This document shows, piece by piece, positions 1 through 7,622 of a stretch of DNA of 64,000 bases. Position 1 is the stretch's first letter. Every line of letters begins with the position of its first letter. The stretch spans positions 1 through 64,000 of the forward strand of contig DDYB01000023.1 of NCBI GenBank assembly GCA_002347265.1, read 5' to 3'. The DNA is from Desulfobacteraceae bacterium UBA2245. Its GTDB lineage: Bacteria > Desulfobacterota > Desulfobacteria > Desulfobacterales > UBA2245. The position numbers were made by a program, and so were the translations under genes. The notes under the pieces were generated by a model. That model did no database searches. It had not been told where the DNA came from and worked only from the letters and a program-made list of their open reading frames with translations.

Positions 1-24
1 GATTCTTGTTTTTCAACACCCTGT
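1..24. repeat. End of a dispersed inverted-repeat element (copy 1, cut by the window edge)
   Basis: These 24 bases are identical to positions 11611-11634. There they form the right end of a 141-bp element with near-perfect 15-bp terminal inverted repeats. Only the right end is inside the window here. It probably lies in the 3' flank of a gene outside the window and may act as a hairpin terminator or REP-like element. Confidence 0.6.
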
Positions 25-103
25 GAAGAATTCATGAATGATTCCGGTTTCGCGTGGGTCATGATCATGCATAACTTTTAACCCGGTTGCAAGGAGGTGG
101 ATC

Positions 104-679
104 ATGAAAGTGGTTGCGTTTAACGGCAGTGCCCGCAAGGATGGAAACACGGCGTTTCTGGTGAGAACCGTTTTTGAAGAACTCGAGAACCAGGGCATTC
201 AAACCGAGTTGATCCAGTTGGCCGGCAAGGAGATTCACGGCTGCACGGCGTGCATGCGGTGTTTTTCCGAGAAAAACCGGCGGTGCGCCGTGAAAAACGA
301 CTTTCTCAACGCCTGCATCGAAAAGATGGCCGGCGCCGAAGGGGTGATTCTGGCATCCCCGACGTATTTTGCCAATGTGAGTTCGGAGATGAAGGCGTTG
401 ATCGACGTGGCCGGCATGGTCAGCATCGCCAACGACGCCATGCTGCGGCGCAAGGCCGGCGCCGCGGTGGTTGCCGTGCGCCGGGGCGGCGCCATAGGCG
501 CCTTTGACGCGATGAATCACTTCTTTTTGATTTCCCAGATGATCGTTCCCGGTTCATCTTACTGGAACATGGGTTTCGGCATGGATAAAGGAGAAGCGGC
601 CGGAGATTCCGAGGGAATCGACACCATGAGAATCCTGGGGAAAAACATGGCCTGGCTGATGAAAAAAGTTTACCTTTGA
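104..679 (+). CDS. NADPH-dependent FMN reductase / iron-sulfur flavoprotein-like flavodoxin-fold protein
   Basis: The 191-residue protein has a flavodoxin-like fold of the NADPH-dependent FMN reductase family. The N-terminal strand runs into GSARKDGNT (residues 8-16), the FMN-phosphate binding loop of this family. A cysteine cluster CTACMRC (C47, C50, C53) resembles the compact Fe-S motif of archaeal and clostridial iron-sulfur flavoproteins. The later SPTYFANVS segment is the usual second flavin-contact loop. A strong ribosome binding site (AAGGAGGTG at 91-99) fixes the start. The role is inferred to be electron transfer or flavin reduction in the cytoplasm; the physiological substrate cannot be told. 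It stands alone, convergent with the transglycosylase gene only 6 bp downstream. Confidence 0.8.
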   Translation: MKVVAFNGSARKDGNTAFLVRTVFEELENQGIQTELIQLAGKEIHGCTACMRCFSEKNRRCAVKNDFLNACIEKMAGAEGVILASPTYFANVSSEMKALIDVAGMVSIANDAMLRRKAGAAVVAVRRGGAIGAFDAMNHFFLISQMIVPGSSYWNMGFGMDKGEAAGDSEGIDTMRILGKNMAWLMKKVYL

Positions 680-685
680 TCGGTC

Positions 686-1777
686 TCAGGGCATTACGGG
701 CCGGACGATCAGCCGGTCTCCCGGATGAATGGGACTTCTGGAATTGATGCCGTTCCAGATCAGCAGCGCCTTGAGGGGCACGTTTAAGCGTTCGGAGATG
801 AGGGTCAGATTGTCTCCCTTTTTCACCACATAGACGCTGTTTTCACGTGCCGCCAGCCATTCGGCCAGCAGGTTTCGAAACCGCTCCTCGAATCCCCGGG
901 CCTGGGGAACGCAGAGACGGTACCGGCCTGCATCCAGATAATGTCCCATGATCTGGGGATTGAGGTTTCGAATGTTTTTGAAATAGGTTCCGGCCGCCCG
1001 CGCGATCAGAAAAACCGGAATCGACCGGGAACAGTTCACTTCAACGGATTCGCAGACCTCCGGCGGATACAGATCCTCTGAACCAAGATCAAATCCGTAG
1101 CGCGCAGGGTCGGCGATAATCAGTTTGATTGCGACGATTCGAAATACATACCTCTGGGTTTCCTGGGGAAGCCGAAGACGGTAATAATCGGTTTCGCCCT
1201 GGGTGAGCATTTCCCCCTGAAGTCCGTCTTCTCCCATATTGTAAGCGGCGGCGGCCAGGGTCCACGAACCCAGCAGGCGGCGCAGTTCGCTCAGATAATC
1301 CAGAGCCGCGCGGGTGGCAGCGTGCGTGTTGCGCCGTTCATCGATGTTCCGGTCGACCGTCAGCCCGTATTTTTTTGCCGTGGATGAAATGAACTGCCAC
1401 AACCCCACCGCTCCCTGGGATGAAACCACCTCCGGCATCAGCGCGCTCTCCGCAACGGCGATGTACTTGAGATCATCGGGAAGGTTCCGCTCCTTGAGAA
1501 TGGCTTCGATGCGCGGAAAATACCGGGCCGTTCGCTTGAGCCAGAGAATCGTCTGGGCGCGGTTCCAGAGGGTCAGCATCATCTCTTTTTCGAAGTTTTC
1601 CCGAACCTCGGGGATTTCCATGGGAAGGGGTTCGCCGCAGAAGTCCGCCGACCGGTGCATTCTCAGCACCGAGATCAGCGAGGGAATCCGGTCCGGCTCC
1701 GGCAGGGGCAGGGTTTCGCCATATGCCGGAAGGCTCCAGAATATGAGCGTCAGGATAAGCCAGCCTGTTTTCGGCAT
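686..1777 (-). CDS. mltD: Membrane-bound lytic murein transglycosylase (MltD-like) with C-terminal LysM domain
   Basis: The 363-residue protein begins with a signal peptide (about residues 1-20, cleavage after PAYG). The lytic transglycosylase/SLT domain follows, with the catalytic glutamate in AVAESAL (E110) and the family motifs GAVGLWQF and AAYNMGE. One LysM peptidoglycan-binding domain ends the protein (about residues 313-360, starting YVVKKGDNL). E. coli MltD is longer and carries two LysM repeats, so this is a short form. It cleaves glycan strands in the periplasm with formation of 1,6-anhydromuramic acid. The upstream region (1778-1950) separates it from the accessory island. No lipobox cysteine is visible near the signal peptide end, so it is probably periplasmic rather than a lipoprotein. 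Confidence 0.85.
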   Translation of the reverse strand: MPKTGWLILTLIFWSLPAYGETLPLPEPDRIPSLISVLRMHRSADFCGEPLPMEIPEVRENFEKEMMLTLWNRAQTILWLKRTARYFPRIEAILKERNLPDDLKYIAVAESALMPEVVSSQGAVGLWQFISSTAKKYGLTVDRNIDERRNTHAATRAALDYLSELRRLLGSWTLAAAAYNMGEDGLQGEMLTQGETDYYRLRLPQETQRYVFRIVAIKLIIADPARYGFDLGSEDLYPPEVCESVEVNCSRSIPVFLIARAAGTYFKNIRNLNPQIMGHYLDAGRYRLCVPQARGFEERFRNLLAEWLAARENSVYVVKKGDNLTLISERLNVPLKALLIWNGINSRSPIHPGDRLIVRPVMP

Positions 1778-1950
1778 TGTGGGGGATAGCTCCTTTCTTC
1801 TCCGGCCGCATTTTGCGCCGCATACGGGGCGGTCTGAAATAATGGTTCAACATTTAACATATCGTTTTGTGTATTGCAAATGCCCGCGGGATGTTTTGAT
1901 CATTGATATCTTGATTGACAGAATGCCATAATTCGTCTACCCAAATCAAC

Positions 1951-2147
1951 ATGCCGCGAAAATCCAGAATTTACGATGCGGAAGCTTTTCACCCCGCAGC
2001 GCATTGTGGTGCCGGGCTGTGCGGGAACCTGGCCTAAACACGGTGGATCTGGCCGGAAGGCTTGGCGTTTCTCAACCCACTGTCAGCGAATCGGTCAAAC
2101 GGGACGAAAAGATCGTCAAAGACAAGGGGCTCAAGGTTCCGAAATGA
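1951..2147 (+). pseudogene. REP-associated tyrosine (Y1) transposase, internally deleted remnant
   Basis: The first codons read MPRKSRIYDAEAFH, the typical start of REP-associated tyrosine transposases (usually MPRKxRIxxxGxxHH). The frame stops after 28 codons. A few bases later a second stretch encodes VDLAGRLGVSQPTVSESV, the helix-turn-helix found at the C-terminal end of some of these transposases, and ends at a TGA at 2145-2147. The whole central catalytic part (HUH motif, Tyr) is missing, so this is a fossil. The same 5' end recurs at 7741-7813 and the same 3' end at 2716-2805. Confidence 0.6.
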
Positions 2148-2169
2148 TTCATGTCAATATATCAATGGG
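2080..2169 (+). repeat. 90-bp direct repeat, left copy (transposase 3' end)
   Basis: This 90-bp stretch matches 2716-2805 with four mismatches by eye. It contains the C-terminal helix-turn-helix coding end of the transposase remnant and about 20 bp past its stop codon. The two copies bracket the nuclease-like gene at 2229-2714. Confidence 0.85.
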
Positions 2170-2228
2170 TTCCAAACGCCGCCGCCTTTTTTTGCCGGGG
2201 AACACAGTCGTTGGGGTAGGGTGAATGA

Positions 2229-2714
2229 ATGACCTCGGGAAACCGCAAACGCATCTTTGGTGACAAGGTAGAATTTAAATCCCTTTCATGCGCTCCAGTA
2301 AATGAGCTGGGTGTTGTCTACCTGTTTGGTGTTCTCCATGAGACCTTCGATTTCAGAATTGAGTCCATCCAGTCTGGTTTTCCCGACTGTATCGCGCGGC
2401 GTAAAGTAGGTAAAAACCGATGGGAGGAAGTAAGAATTGAATTTGAATATGACAGCCGTTCATTCAAGACTCACGGTCACGATCCATACGGTGTTGATAT
2501 CATAATATGCTGGAAGCACAACTGGAAACAATGTCCAAAGGAAATTGAGGTTATTGAGTTATCATCGCTACTTGGCGATGCCGAACAAATAGATGACCAA
2601 ATAAAAACAAAAAAGACGCTTTCTGCATGGCAGTTGTTCGCTCAGCAGAAGCGCCTTGAGGGGTTGTCCTTCACTGAAATCGCTAAGCTATGGAAGAAGA
2701 ATAAAGACGTATAA
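2229..2714 (+). CDS. Small PD-(D/E)XK-like nuclease candidate (161 aa)
   Basis: The 161-residue protein is not assigned to a named family with certainty. It has FPDCI (D53) followed about 17 residues later by IEFEYDS (E71, E73) and then a HGHDPYGVD/IICW segment. This spacing fits the PD-(D/E)XK nuclease core, with Glu in place of the usual Lys. I recall small uncharacterised proteins with an IEFE...H.H..D.IICW...W pattern. The C-terminal 35 residues look like a short basic helical extension. The base composition is visibly more AT-rich than the flanking housekeeping genes, which suggests transfer. It sits exactly between two 90-bp direct repeats. The start has a weak Shine-Dalgarno (GGGGTAGGGTGA). 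The function as a nuclease is inference only. Confidence 0.6.
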   Translation: MTSGNRKRIFGDKVEFKSLSCAPVNELGVVYLFGVLHETFDFRIESIQSGFPDCIARRKVGKNRWEEVRIEFEYDSRSFKTHGHDPYGVDIIICWKHNWKQCPKEIEVIELSSLLGDAEQIDDQIKTKKTLSAWQLFAQQKRLEGLSFTEIAKLWKKNKDV

Positions 2715-2715
2715 G

Positions 2716-2805
2716 CTGTCAGCGAATCGGTCAAACGGGGCGAAAAGATCGTCAAAGACAAGGGGCTCAAGGCTCCGAAATGATTCGTATCAATATATCA
2801 ATGGG
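2716..2805 (+). repeat. 90-bp direct repeat, right copy (transposase 3' end fragment)
   Basis: Second copy of the repeat at 2080-2169 (four mismatches). It again encodes a piece of the transposase C-terminus, ending at a TGA at 2781-2783. It begins one base after the stop codon of the nuclease-like gene. The following 2806-3047 contains no gene I can support. Confidence 0.85.
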
Positions 2806-3047
2806 CGTCCCCGAGATGCCCCCATATGCGAAAAAAGAAAACCCAGCGGCCGACTTCCCCAGAATGCGCATCTTTATGACATAGATGTCCATTTTTAAAG
2901 CTTCTCGGCAGGCTTGCGGTTTCGCTCGTCCTGAAAAAAGCTTCCATCCAGTCAGGATTCAAACCGTCTTTCATTCAAAAAAATATATCTGCTTATAAAA
3001 AGAACACCGCTTAATTCCCGGCGGGCTTGTCCAACCCCAGGATAGCC

Positions 3048-3932
3048 TTATTCATTTGCATTTGCAGCAAAAACATCACGGAAAGGCCCAAGAAATTTCC
3101 TCTCCGTCGACCAATCGGTAATTGCAAAGACGATGTCGGAGAACGCTCCGCTATAGTCATTTTCCAAAGCCTGCCGAAAATCCATAGCCGTACGGTACGG
3201 ATCATGCTTGAAAGCCCCACAGCCCCATGCGCCGAGCACTAGCGCGGCATGTCCGTACGACCGTGCGATAGCGAGCACACGATGAATCCGTTTTTGCAAG
3301 AGGTCCCCGGCTTGTGGCTGGCCAACGACGGGCGCATAAGGGGCGGCACAGGTAATAAAGCTCAGGAGCCAAGGCTGTGGAAGCTCCGCGCCGTCATCCA
3401 TGCGAAAGACGGGAACGTCAGGTGAATAGATCGCCCAATCCGTAGAGTCCGGTAATGGCCGCTTTCGGTGCTCCTTATACATCGGATCACCGACAAGGGT
3501 CTGATAGAGAGCGCTGGATCGACAAAGCACCTCCTCCTGCGCTCTAGCCCCGCTAAGGAAGCCCCCGTCGGGGTGGATACCGTTGGCGAAATTCAGGACT
3601 AGAGGTCGTAATACGCGCTCAACGAAGCGTCGTGACGCTCCAAGCGTTGTTTCATTGGTGACCTGAACCCTTGTTTCAGTGAACGCGATTCGCTCAGTAC
3701 TTGGCAGCGTATCGTCTGGACGAATGCTCCGCTTGCCGACACAGGCAGCTTGCACAGCGTCACGCCAAACGACTGTCTGACCAGCCTTGGTGACATAGCG
3801 ACCTGCGTGAGCAGCTTCCACCGCAGACCGACCGAGTGCAGCGGCAACATCTCTGAGGATGTTTAACTCCTGCCGTCGGGAGGCGGCCATCTGCTCGGAA
3901 TCGAGACAAGGCAGTATATGCAGTTTGCTCAT
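3048..3932 (-). CDS. Microbial-type poly(ADP-ribose) glycohydrolase (TIGR02452-like, macrodomain fold)
   Basis: The protein has 294 residues from the chosen ATG. An in-frame GTG nine bases upstream is possible, but the ATG has a better spaced AGGTGAG. It matches the microbial PARG family: an N-terminal ADP-ribose-contacting region, LNFANGIHPDGGFLSGARAQEE (residues 113-134) and a C-terminal LGAWGCGAFKHD loop (about 233-244). The family signature is GGG-X(6-8)-QEE with two catalytic glutamates; here Q132, E133 and E134 are kept but the first glycine is Asp (D122-G-G). Such enzymes remove ADP-ribose polymers or terminal ADP-ribose from proteins. The gene is read from the same strand as the macro-like gene upstream and is separated from it by an attC-like site. 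It is part of the accessory island. Confidence 0.88.
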   Translation of the reverse strand: MSKLHILPCLDSEQMAASRRQELNILRDVAAALGRSAVEAAHAGRYVTKAGQTVVWRDAVQAACVGKRSIRPDDTLPSTERIAFTETRVQVTNETTLGASRRFVERVLRPLVLNFANGIHPDGGFLSGARAQEEVLCRSSALYQTLVGDPMYKEHRKRPLPDSTDWAIYSPDVPVFRMDDGAELPQPWLLSFITCAAPYAPVVGQPQAGDLLQKRIHRVLAIARSYGHAALVLGAWGCGAFKHDPYRTAMDFRQALENDYSGAFSDIVFAITDWSTERKFLGPFRDVFAANANE

Positions 3933-3971
3933 GATTCTCACCTGTACTTACAACAATACCTTTGTTGAAAC

Positions 3972-4045
3972 CGAAACGCTCCGACTAACCGGCTGGCAAT
4001 AGAGTACAGCGGAATTGCCAGCCCGAATTGATGCGGTTGTTATGT
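3972..4045 (-). other. attC-like recombination site A (integron cassette boundary)
   Basis: Read on the minus strand the site has an R''-like ACATAAC core (4039-4045), then AACCGCATCAA (4028-4038). A perfect 10-bp inverted repeat follows (3991-4000 with 4014-4023). The L' segment GGTTAGTCGGA (3980-3990) and a degenerate R' GCGTTTCG (3972-3979) close it. It lies directly 3' of the macro-like gene, the expected place for the attC of a gene cassette. It shares the same outer sequences with site B at 5071-5144. The R' core departs from the GTTRRRY consensus. Confidence 0.65.
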
Positions 4046-4050
4046 CGCCG

Positions 4051-5052
4051 TTACGTGCGGCGTACTTCATCTACCATTTCTCTTACGCATGGGTTTGATC
4101 TGCCATAGCTTACGATTGCTACGTCTATATCGACATTCTTGTAGATGATCAGAGCACGGTGGATTGCTCCAATGATCCAATCAGTTTCATTACCAAACGC
4201 CCCCCCGCCCAGCAACGTCAGAAAAACTCTGTTGCTGCCATTTCTTTCCGTATTCAAGACCGCAGCACAAAGTGTTGCCTCATAAGCCGCCTCTAGTATG
4301 AGCCGCGCAAAGTCCGCCCAGAGTTCCGGTGAATGTCGCGAATAGGCAACCGGTAAGGCAGAACAGTAAACTTGCGAGACCAAGTGTTTGCAATCGTATA
4401 GCGTTACTTGTGTATTCCACTGAATGCCTATTCGTAGCCTTTGGCGTATTCTGTCTATTTCTTTCTCACTTGACGTTTGAAGACTTTTCGCAATCTCGAC
4501 CAATCCGTTGTGCGACGCCAATGCATAGCCGTTTCTCATCTCCCACAGTTGATTTCTGGAGTTTCCCAACGTTGCTCCAATATCTGCAAGGCAATCGATT
4601 TGGTTGTTTGCGGATTGGCCGACCTGTCCATTTACAAGGGCAAAATAATTGCGATAGATCGTACCGGTGCCTGCTGCGATGGCGCACGCTGGTCCTTGGG
4701 TATGATCATGCTCATAGATGCCAACTCCCTGCTCAGGTGTGACATTCGGAGAAACCATCTCAAGGAGATTGAACTGGGAAGCAACCTGAAATAGCGCGTT
4801 TGTATTAGTTTCTTCTGTGTGCAGATGTTGGACATTAGCAACGACTTCACGCACTGATAATCTTCCAGGGGTGTGAGCGCTCGACCGGACGCGTTCTCTT
4901 AACACTGCTAGGGACGAAGTTTCAAGTTGACCGCAAACCCACACTCTCCCATTCACATGAGATTTCAAAGTATTGCCGTCTACAGATAAATTCGCCCGAA
5001 CCTGCTGGGGGGATTTTTCAGGGAAGCCGGTCAATCGTTCAAACCAAGTCAT
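4051..5052 (-). CDS. Macro/PARG-like uncharacterised protein (333 aa)
   Basis: A 333-residue protein with a good Shine-Dalgarno (GAAGGAGATTT) before the ATG. I recall this as a widespread but unnamed family in bacteria and protists, recognised by ASQFN.LE (91-98), the TQGPACAIAAG..TIYRNYF block (118-137) and a C-terminal LTLLGGGAFGN (278-288) followed by a helix and DVAIVSYG. The GGGAFGN loop and following helix resemble the phosphate-binding loop of macrodomain/PARG proteins; the PARG encoded next door has GCGAFKHD at the same place. An ADP-ribose-binding or hydrolysing role is therefore inferred, not shown. It forms an integron-type cassette with attC-like site A at its 3' end and site B upstream. 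Confidence 0.7.
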   Translation of the reverse strand: MTWFERLTGFPEKSPQQVRANLSVDGNTLKSHVNGRVWVCGQLETSSLAVLRERVRSSAHTPGRLSVREVVANVQHLHTEETNTNALFQVASQFNLLEMVSPNVTPEQGVGIYEHDHTQGPACAIAAGTGTIYRNYFALVNGQVGQSANNQIDCLADIGATLGNSRNQLWEMRNGYALASHNGLVEIAKSLQTSSEKEIDRIRQRLRIGIQWNTQVTLYDCKHLVSQVYCSALPVAYSRHSPELWADFARLILEAAYEATLCAAVLNTERNGSNRVFLTLLGGGAFGNETDWIIGAIHRALIIYKNVDIDVAIVSYGRSNPCVREMVDEVRRT

Positions 5053-5070
5053 AAATCTCCTTCTATGGCG

Positions 5071-5144
5071 AGATAACGCTCCGCATAACCGGCTGGAATG
5101 GAGCGCAGCGAAAAAGCCGGTCCGTGTTGATGCGGTTGTTGGGC
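5071..5144 (-). other. attC-like recombination site B (integron cassette boundary)
   Basis: On the minus strand it starts with a perfect RYYYAAC core, GCCCAAC (5138-5144). AACCGCATCAA, a short stem (5088-5094 with 5115-5121) and the L'-like GGTTATGCGGA follow, and it ends in GCGTTATCT (5071-5079). The L'' and L' arms are complementary apart from one extra base, the feature that sets strand choice in attC sites. It lies 3' of the PD-(D/E)XK gene and 5' of the macro-like gene, as expected for a cassette junction. Its outer 19 bases differ from site A at only two positions. Confidence 0.75.
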
Positions 5145-5215
5145 AATATTTTTATGTTTTTATGGACCTCTCTTTTTATCTCAGTCAACGGTCAACGACT
5201 GACCGTCCATTTACT

Positions 5216-6031
5216 CTATTTACTCGAACCGGTTGGAATCGGCATATCTTTTATGACAGCATTGATAATGACTGGCAGCCCACCTTTGTTCATCTGTTGT
5301 TCTGCGTTGATCTCAACGAAGGTCAACGGGTAGTTAACGTAATACATCTTCTCCAGGAGTTTCTTGATGCTCTGGCGGACAGGTTGTGGTGTTTGAAACC
5401 GTATCCGCTTGGGGCTGCCGCTGAGAACAACCTGCCAGTATGAGGCGGGGGCTACGACGGCAAGCGGTAGATCAACAAGGCTATCGATCTTTCCAACAAC
5501 GCTGGCCCACTGCGAACACAGTGAACACCCATCGATCCCACTCCATGCCTTTCGGATTGCGACTCCGTATGCCAGGACTTCTACGATCGCCCGCAGAAGA
5601 TATTCGCTCGGTTTGATCTTCAGCTCGATTGCAACCGGGATGTTCTCCGCCGTGGCACCTAAAAGATCGAGTTCACCCCATCCACTATTCTTATTCGTTT
5701 CGCGCAACATCACCTGGTAGCTCATGACCTTTCTAAAAGGGATCAGAGGATCAAGCCCATCTTCAACTTCCTTCCACTTTCTGAAAATCGCCTCCTCCCA
5801 GTGTTTCTCAAGAGGTGGGATGTTGGGTGTCAGATTGCGGACATCGGTGCGGTCTAGGGTATATGGATGATCTGCTTTGCGTACCGGCGCGACGCGATAT
5901 GTGTTATCGATCAGCGTCTCCAGATTATTGGAGATGAAGTCCGCCTGTTGTTCCGCGAACTGCAACTGCATCTTGTCTTTGATGTCGTGGAGGCTCATGC
6001 TTTTGTCGAGAACGTTTTGCTGTCTGTTCAT
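5216..6031 (-). CDS. PD-(D/E)XK nuclease-domain protein (271 aa)
   Basis: A 271-residue protein with the canonical nuclease core: GWGELDLLG (E120, D122) and, after 13 residues, VAIELK (E136, K138), matching the D-X(n)-EXK metal site of restriction-like nucleases. The N-terminal 100 residues are helical and of unknown role; the C-terminal third looks like mixed strands and helices. The start follows GAGGAAG at proper spacing. It lies only 16 bp downstream of the beta-CASP metallo-beta-lactamase gene and is almost certainly co-transcribed with it. An attC-like site sits just past its stop, so the two genes would form one cassette. A defence role is inferred from context. The exact family could not be named. 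Confidence 0.7.
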   Translation of the reverse strand: MNRQQNVLDKSMSLHDIKDKMQLQFAEQQADFISNNLETLIDNTYRVAPVRKADHPYTLDRTDVRNLTPNIPPLEKHWEEAIFRKWKEVEDGLDPLIPFRKVMSYQVMLRETNKNSGWGELDLLGATAENIPVAIELKIKPSEYLLRAIVEVLAYGVAIRKAWSGIDGCSLCSQWASVVGKIDSLVDLPLAVVAPASYWQVVLSGSPKRIRFQTPQPVRQSIKKLLEKMYYVNYPLTFVEINAEQQMNKGGLPVIINAVIKDMPIPTGSSK

Positions 6032-6047
6032 ATCGTTTCTTCCTCTT

Positions 6048-7301
6048 TCACGATCGGTTGATGTCGAAGTGTTCTCCGTCGGTCAACACCCTGACATTTT
6101 CGAACAGTTGTGGGAACGCCATGGGGTCTATTGTGTGGACAGGACATACAACGGCGCCCGCGAATGCTGTGCGCAAACGTAGTAGACTCCTGACCGACGC
6201 ATGCCCCGACGTGTGGCATTTGTACATGGGGATCCCCTGTCCTTGGAGCCATCTCAAGAACAGTTTAATTTTCTCATCCGCAAGATACCCATCCCACATC
6301 GAATAAACCAGGCACGCTCCGTCAAGGCATCCGGCTCTTTCCACATCAATCTGTATGCTCGGACGAAACAACATTACGGAGTTCTTGGACGCCGCCGCTA
6401 AATCTTCAGGGAAGATACGATAGGGCCGGTATTTATTTGCTACCGAGGCTTTGCCCATACGCACGATCCTTTTCTTTTGGAATTCCGGCAGGAACACGCT
6501 TATGCCCTCCCAATCCGCCTGCGGCAGTTTGCTGTTTCCAGTAGCCCGGAGGATCTCCGCAGTGTACATGTCGATGATGAACTGACGCCGACATCGTCTT
6601 GCCGCTTTGAAAACAGTCACGAGTCGGTCGATGTTTTGCCCTGAGCACCAGACCAGCGGCATTCCTGTGGTGGCGCGAAAAATGTGCTCGAACTCTTTTT
6701 GCAGATCGTTTTCGGTCGGGAACCCCTTTTCGCTATTCTTCCGGCTAACGGTGGTGCCTTCCATCAGGAGAACATCTACGTTCGGCGGGGGGTGGGCGAC
6801 CAGACGGGTGAACAGGGAACCCTTTCGGCCATGTTCGCGCAGATCGCCCGTGTAGAAAATCCGTTTACCGTCACCTTCGACAAGCACGGCATAGCTGTCG
6901 TAGGCCGAATGGTCCATCAGGTATGGCGTGATCTTGAAGGGACCAAGCGGGAGAGTTTTACCGTTTTCAAGATGGGTTACGTTCTCAAACGTCCCCCCGG
7001 ATGGCGTGAATATCGCGGATGCCTCCAGAATCCGCTCAGTCGCCGCACCCATGAGAAAGCGTGAGGAAGGCGGAACCCGGAACGCCAGTCCATAGTGGTC
7101 GATATGCGGGTGTGACAACACCACGCCCAAGAGCGAGTTATCTGAGGCCTTCAGCCCTTTCACCCGGGGCATCTCAACCGATTCGGCATCCGGGCTGTCC
7201 AACGGCTGACCGATGTCGAGAACCAGCCGTTTTCCCTGCGACTCGATCTCAATGCAGGTGCCGCCGATCTGTTTAGCGCCACGCCGGATGCATATTTTCA
7301 T
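6048..7301 (-). CDS. Beta-CASP/RNase J-like metallo-beta-lactamase nuclease
   Basis: The chosen ATG at 7301 gives 417 residues; an upstream in-frame ATG at 7337 lacks a ribosome binding site, while GGAG precedes the chosen start. The N-terminal half is a metallo-beta-lactamase fold with SHPHIDHYG (H64, H66, D68, H69) and the later MDHSAYDSYA and YTGDLR metal ligands. The central part (about residues 190-340) is a beta-CASP-like insertion. Near the C-terminus CHTSGHAS and VCPVHT correspond to the final histidine motifs of RNase J/CPSF-73 enzymes. This predicts a zinc-dependent RNA or DNA nuclease. It differs from housekeeping RNase J in being shorter and in lying in a mobile island beside a PD-(D/E)XK protein. 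Confidence 0.8.
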   Translation of the reverse strand: MKICIRRGAKQIGGTCIEIESQGKRLVLDIGQPLDSPDAESVEMPRVKGLKASDNSLLGVVLSHPHIDHYGLAFRVPPSSRFLMGAATERILEASAIFTPSGGTFENVTHLENGKTLPLGPFKITPYLMDHSAYDSYAVLVEGDGKRIFYTGDLREHGRKGSLFTRLVAHPPPNVDVLLMEGTTVSRKNSEKGFPTENDLQKEFEHIFRATTGMPLVWCSGQNIDRLVTVFKAARRCRRQFIIDMYTAEILRATGNSKLPQADWEGISVFLPEFQKKRIVRMGKASVANKYRPYRIFPEDLAAASKNSVMLFRPSIQIDVERAGCLDGACLVYSMWDGYLADEKIKLFLRWLQGQGIPMYKCHTSGHASVRSLLRLRTAFAGAVVCPVHTIDPMAFPQLFENVRVLTDGEHFDINRS

Positions 7302-7415
7302 GATCCAAACTCCAGTGCTGCTTCTTTGGGTTTCCATCAGGTGTTGTCGAATAGTCGTTCAACCCCAGAAGTGTTTGCCAAATCTCCTGCTTTATTGGAG
7401 TGTGAAACCCAGTTG

Positions 7416-7622
7416 TCATAGTTCCCATCCATAACGTTCTCTTGCAGCCTGTCGATCCGCCCAACTATGGTCGCAGGTCTCCTTATTGGCCGAAGAATCA
7501 TAAACGTATCCAGCCTTGGTGAGACCGGTAACGCAAAACTTCCAACTGGGTGTTACCGAAGTGACCTTGAAATTAGCCACACCCGATCGGCCGGTCTTGA
7601 CCTTCAAGTTGCTAACACCCAA
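7416..7622 (-). pseudogene. Possible fragment of a secreted-protein C-terminal domain
   Basis: This 68-codon open frame includes VANFKVTSVTPSWKFCVTG and AGYVYDSSANKETC. They resemble the repeating beta-sandwich domains at the C-termini of secreted proteases and lectin-like proteins. There is no plausible start with a ribosome binding site and no signal peptide, so it would be a remnant. The surrounding 7302-7740 otherwise holds nothing I can support. Confidence 0.3.

Noticed and set aside
1976..2224. 82-codon plus-strand frame in the transposase remnant
   Set aside because: It crosses the deletion junction in a frame different from the recognisable transposase pieces; the product resembles nothing.
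3011..3047. Possible attC site 3' of the PARG gene (minus strand GTTGGAC core)
   Set aside because: A single GTTRRRY match was found, but no partner core, arms or stem of the kind seen at the other two sites.
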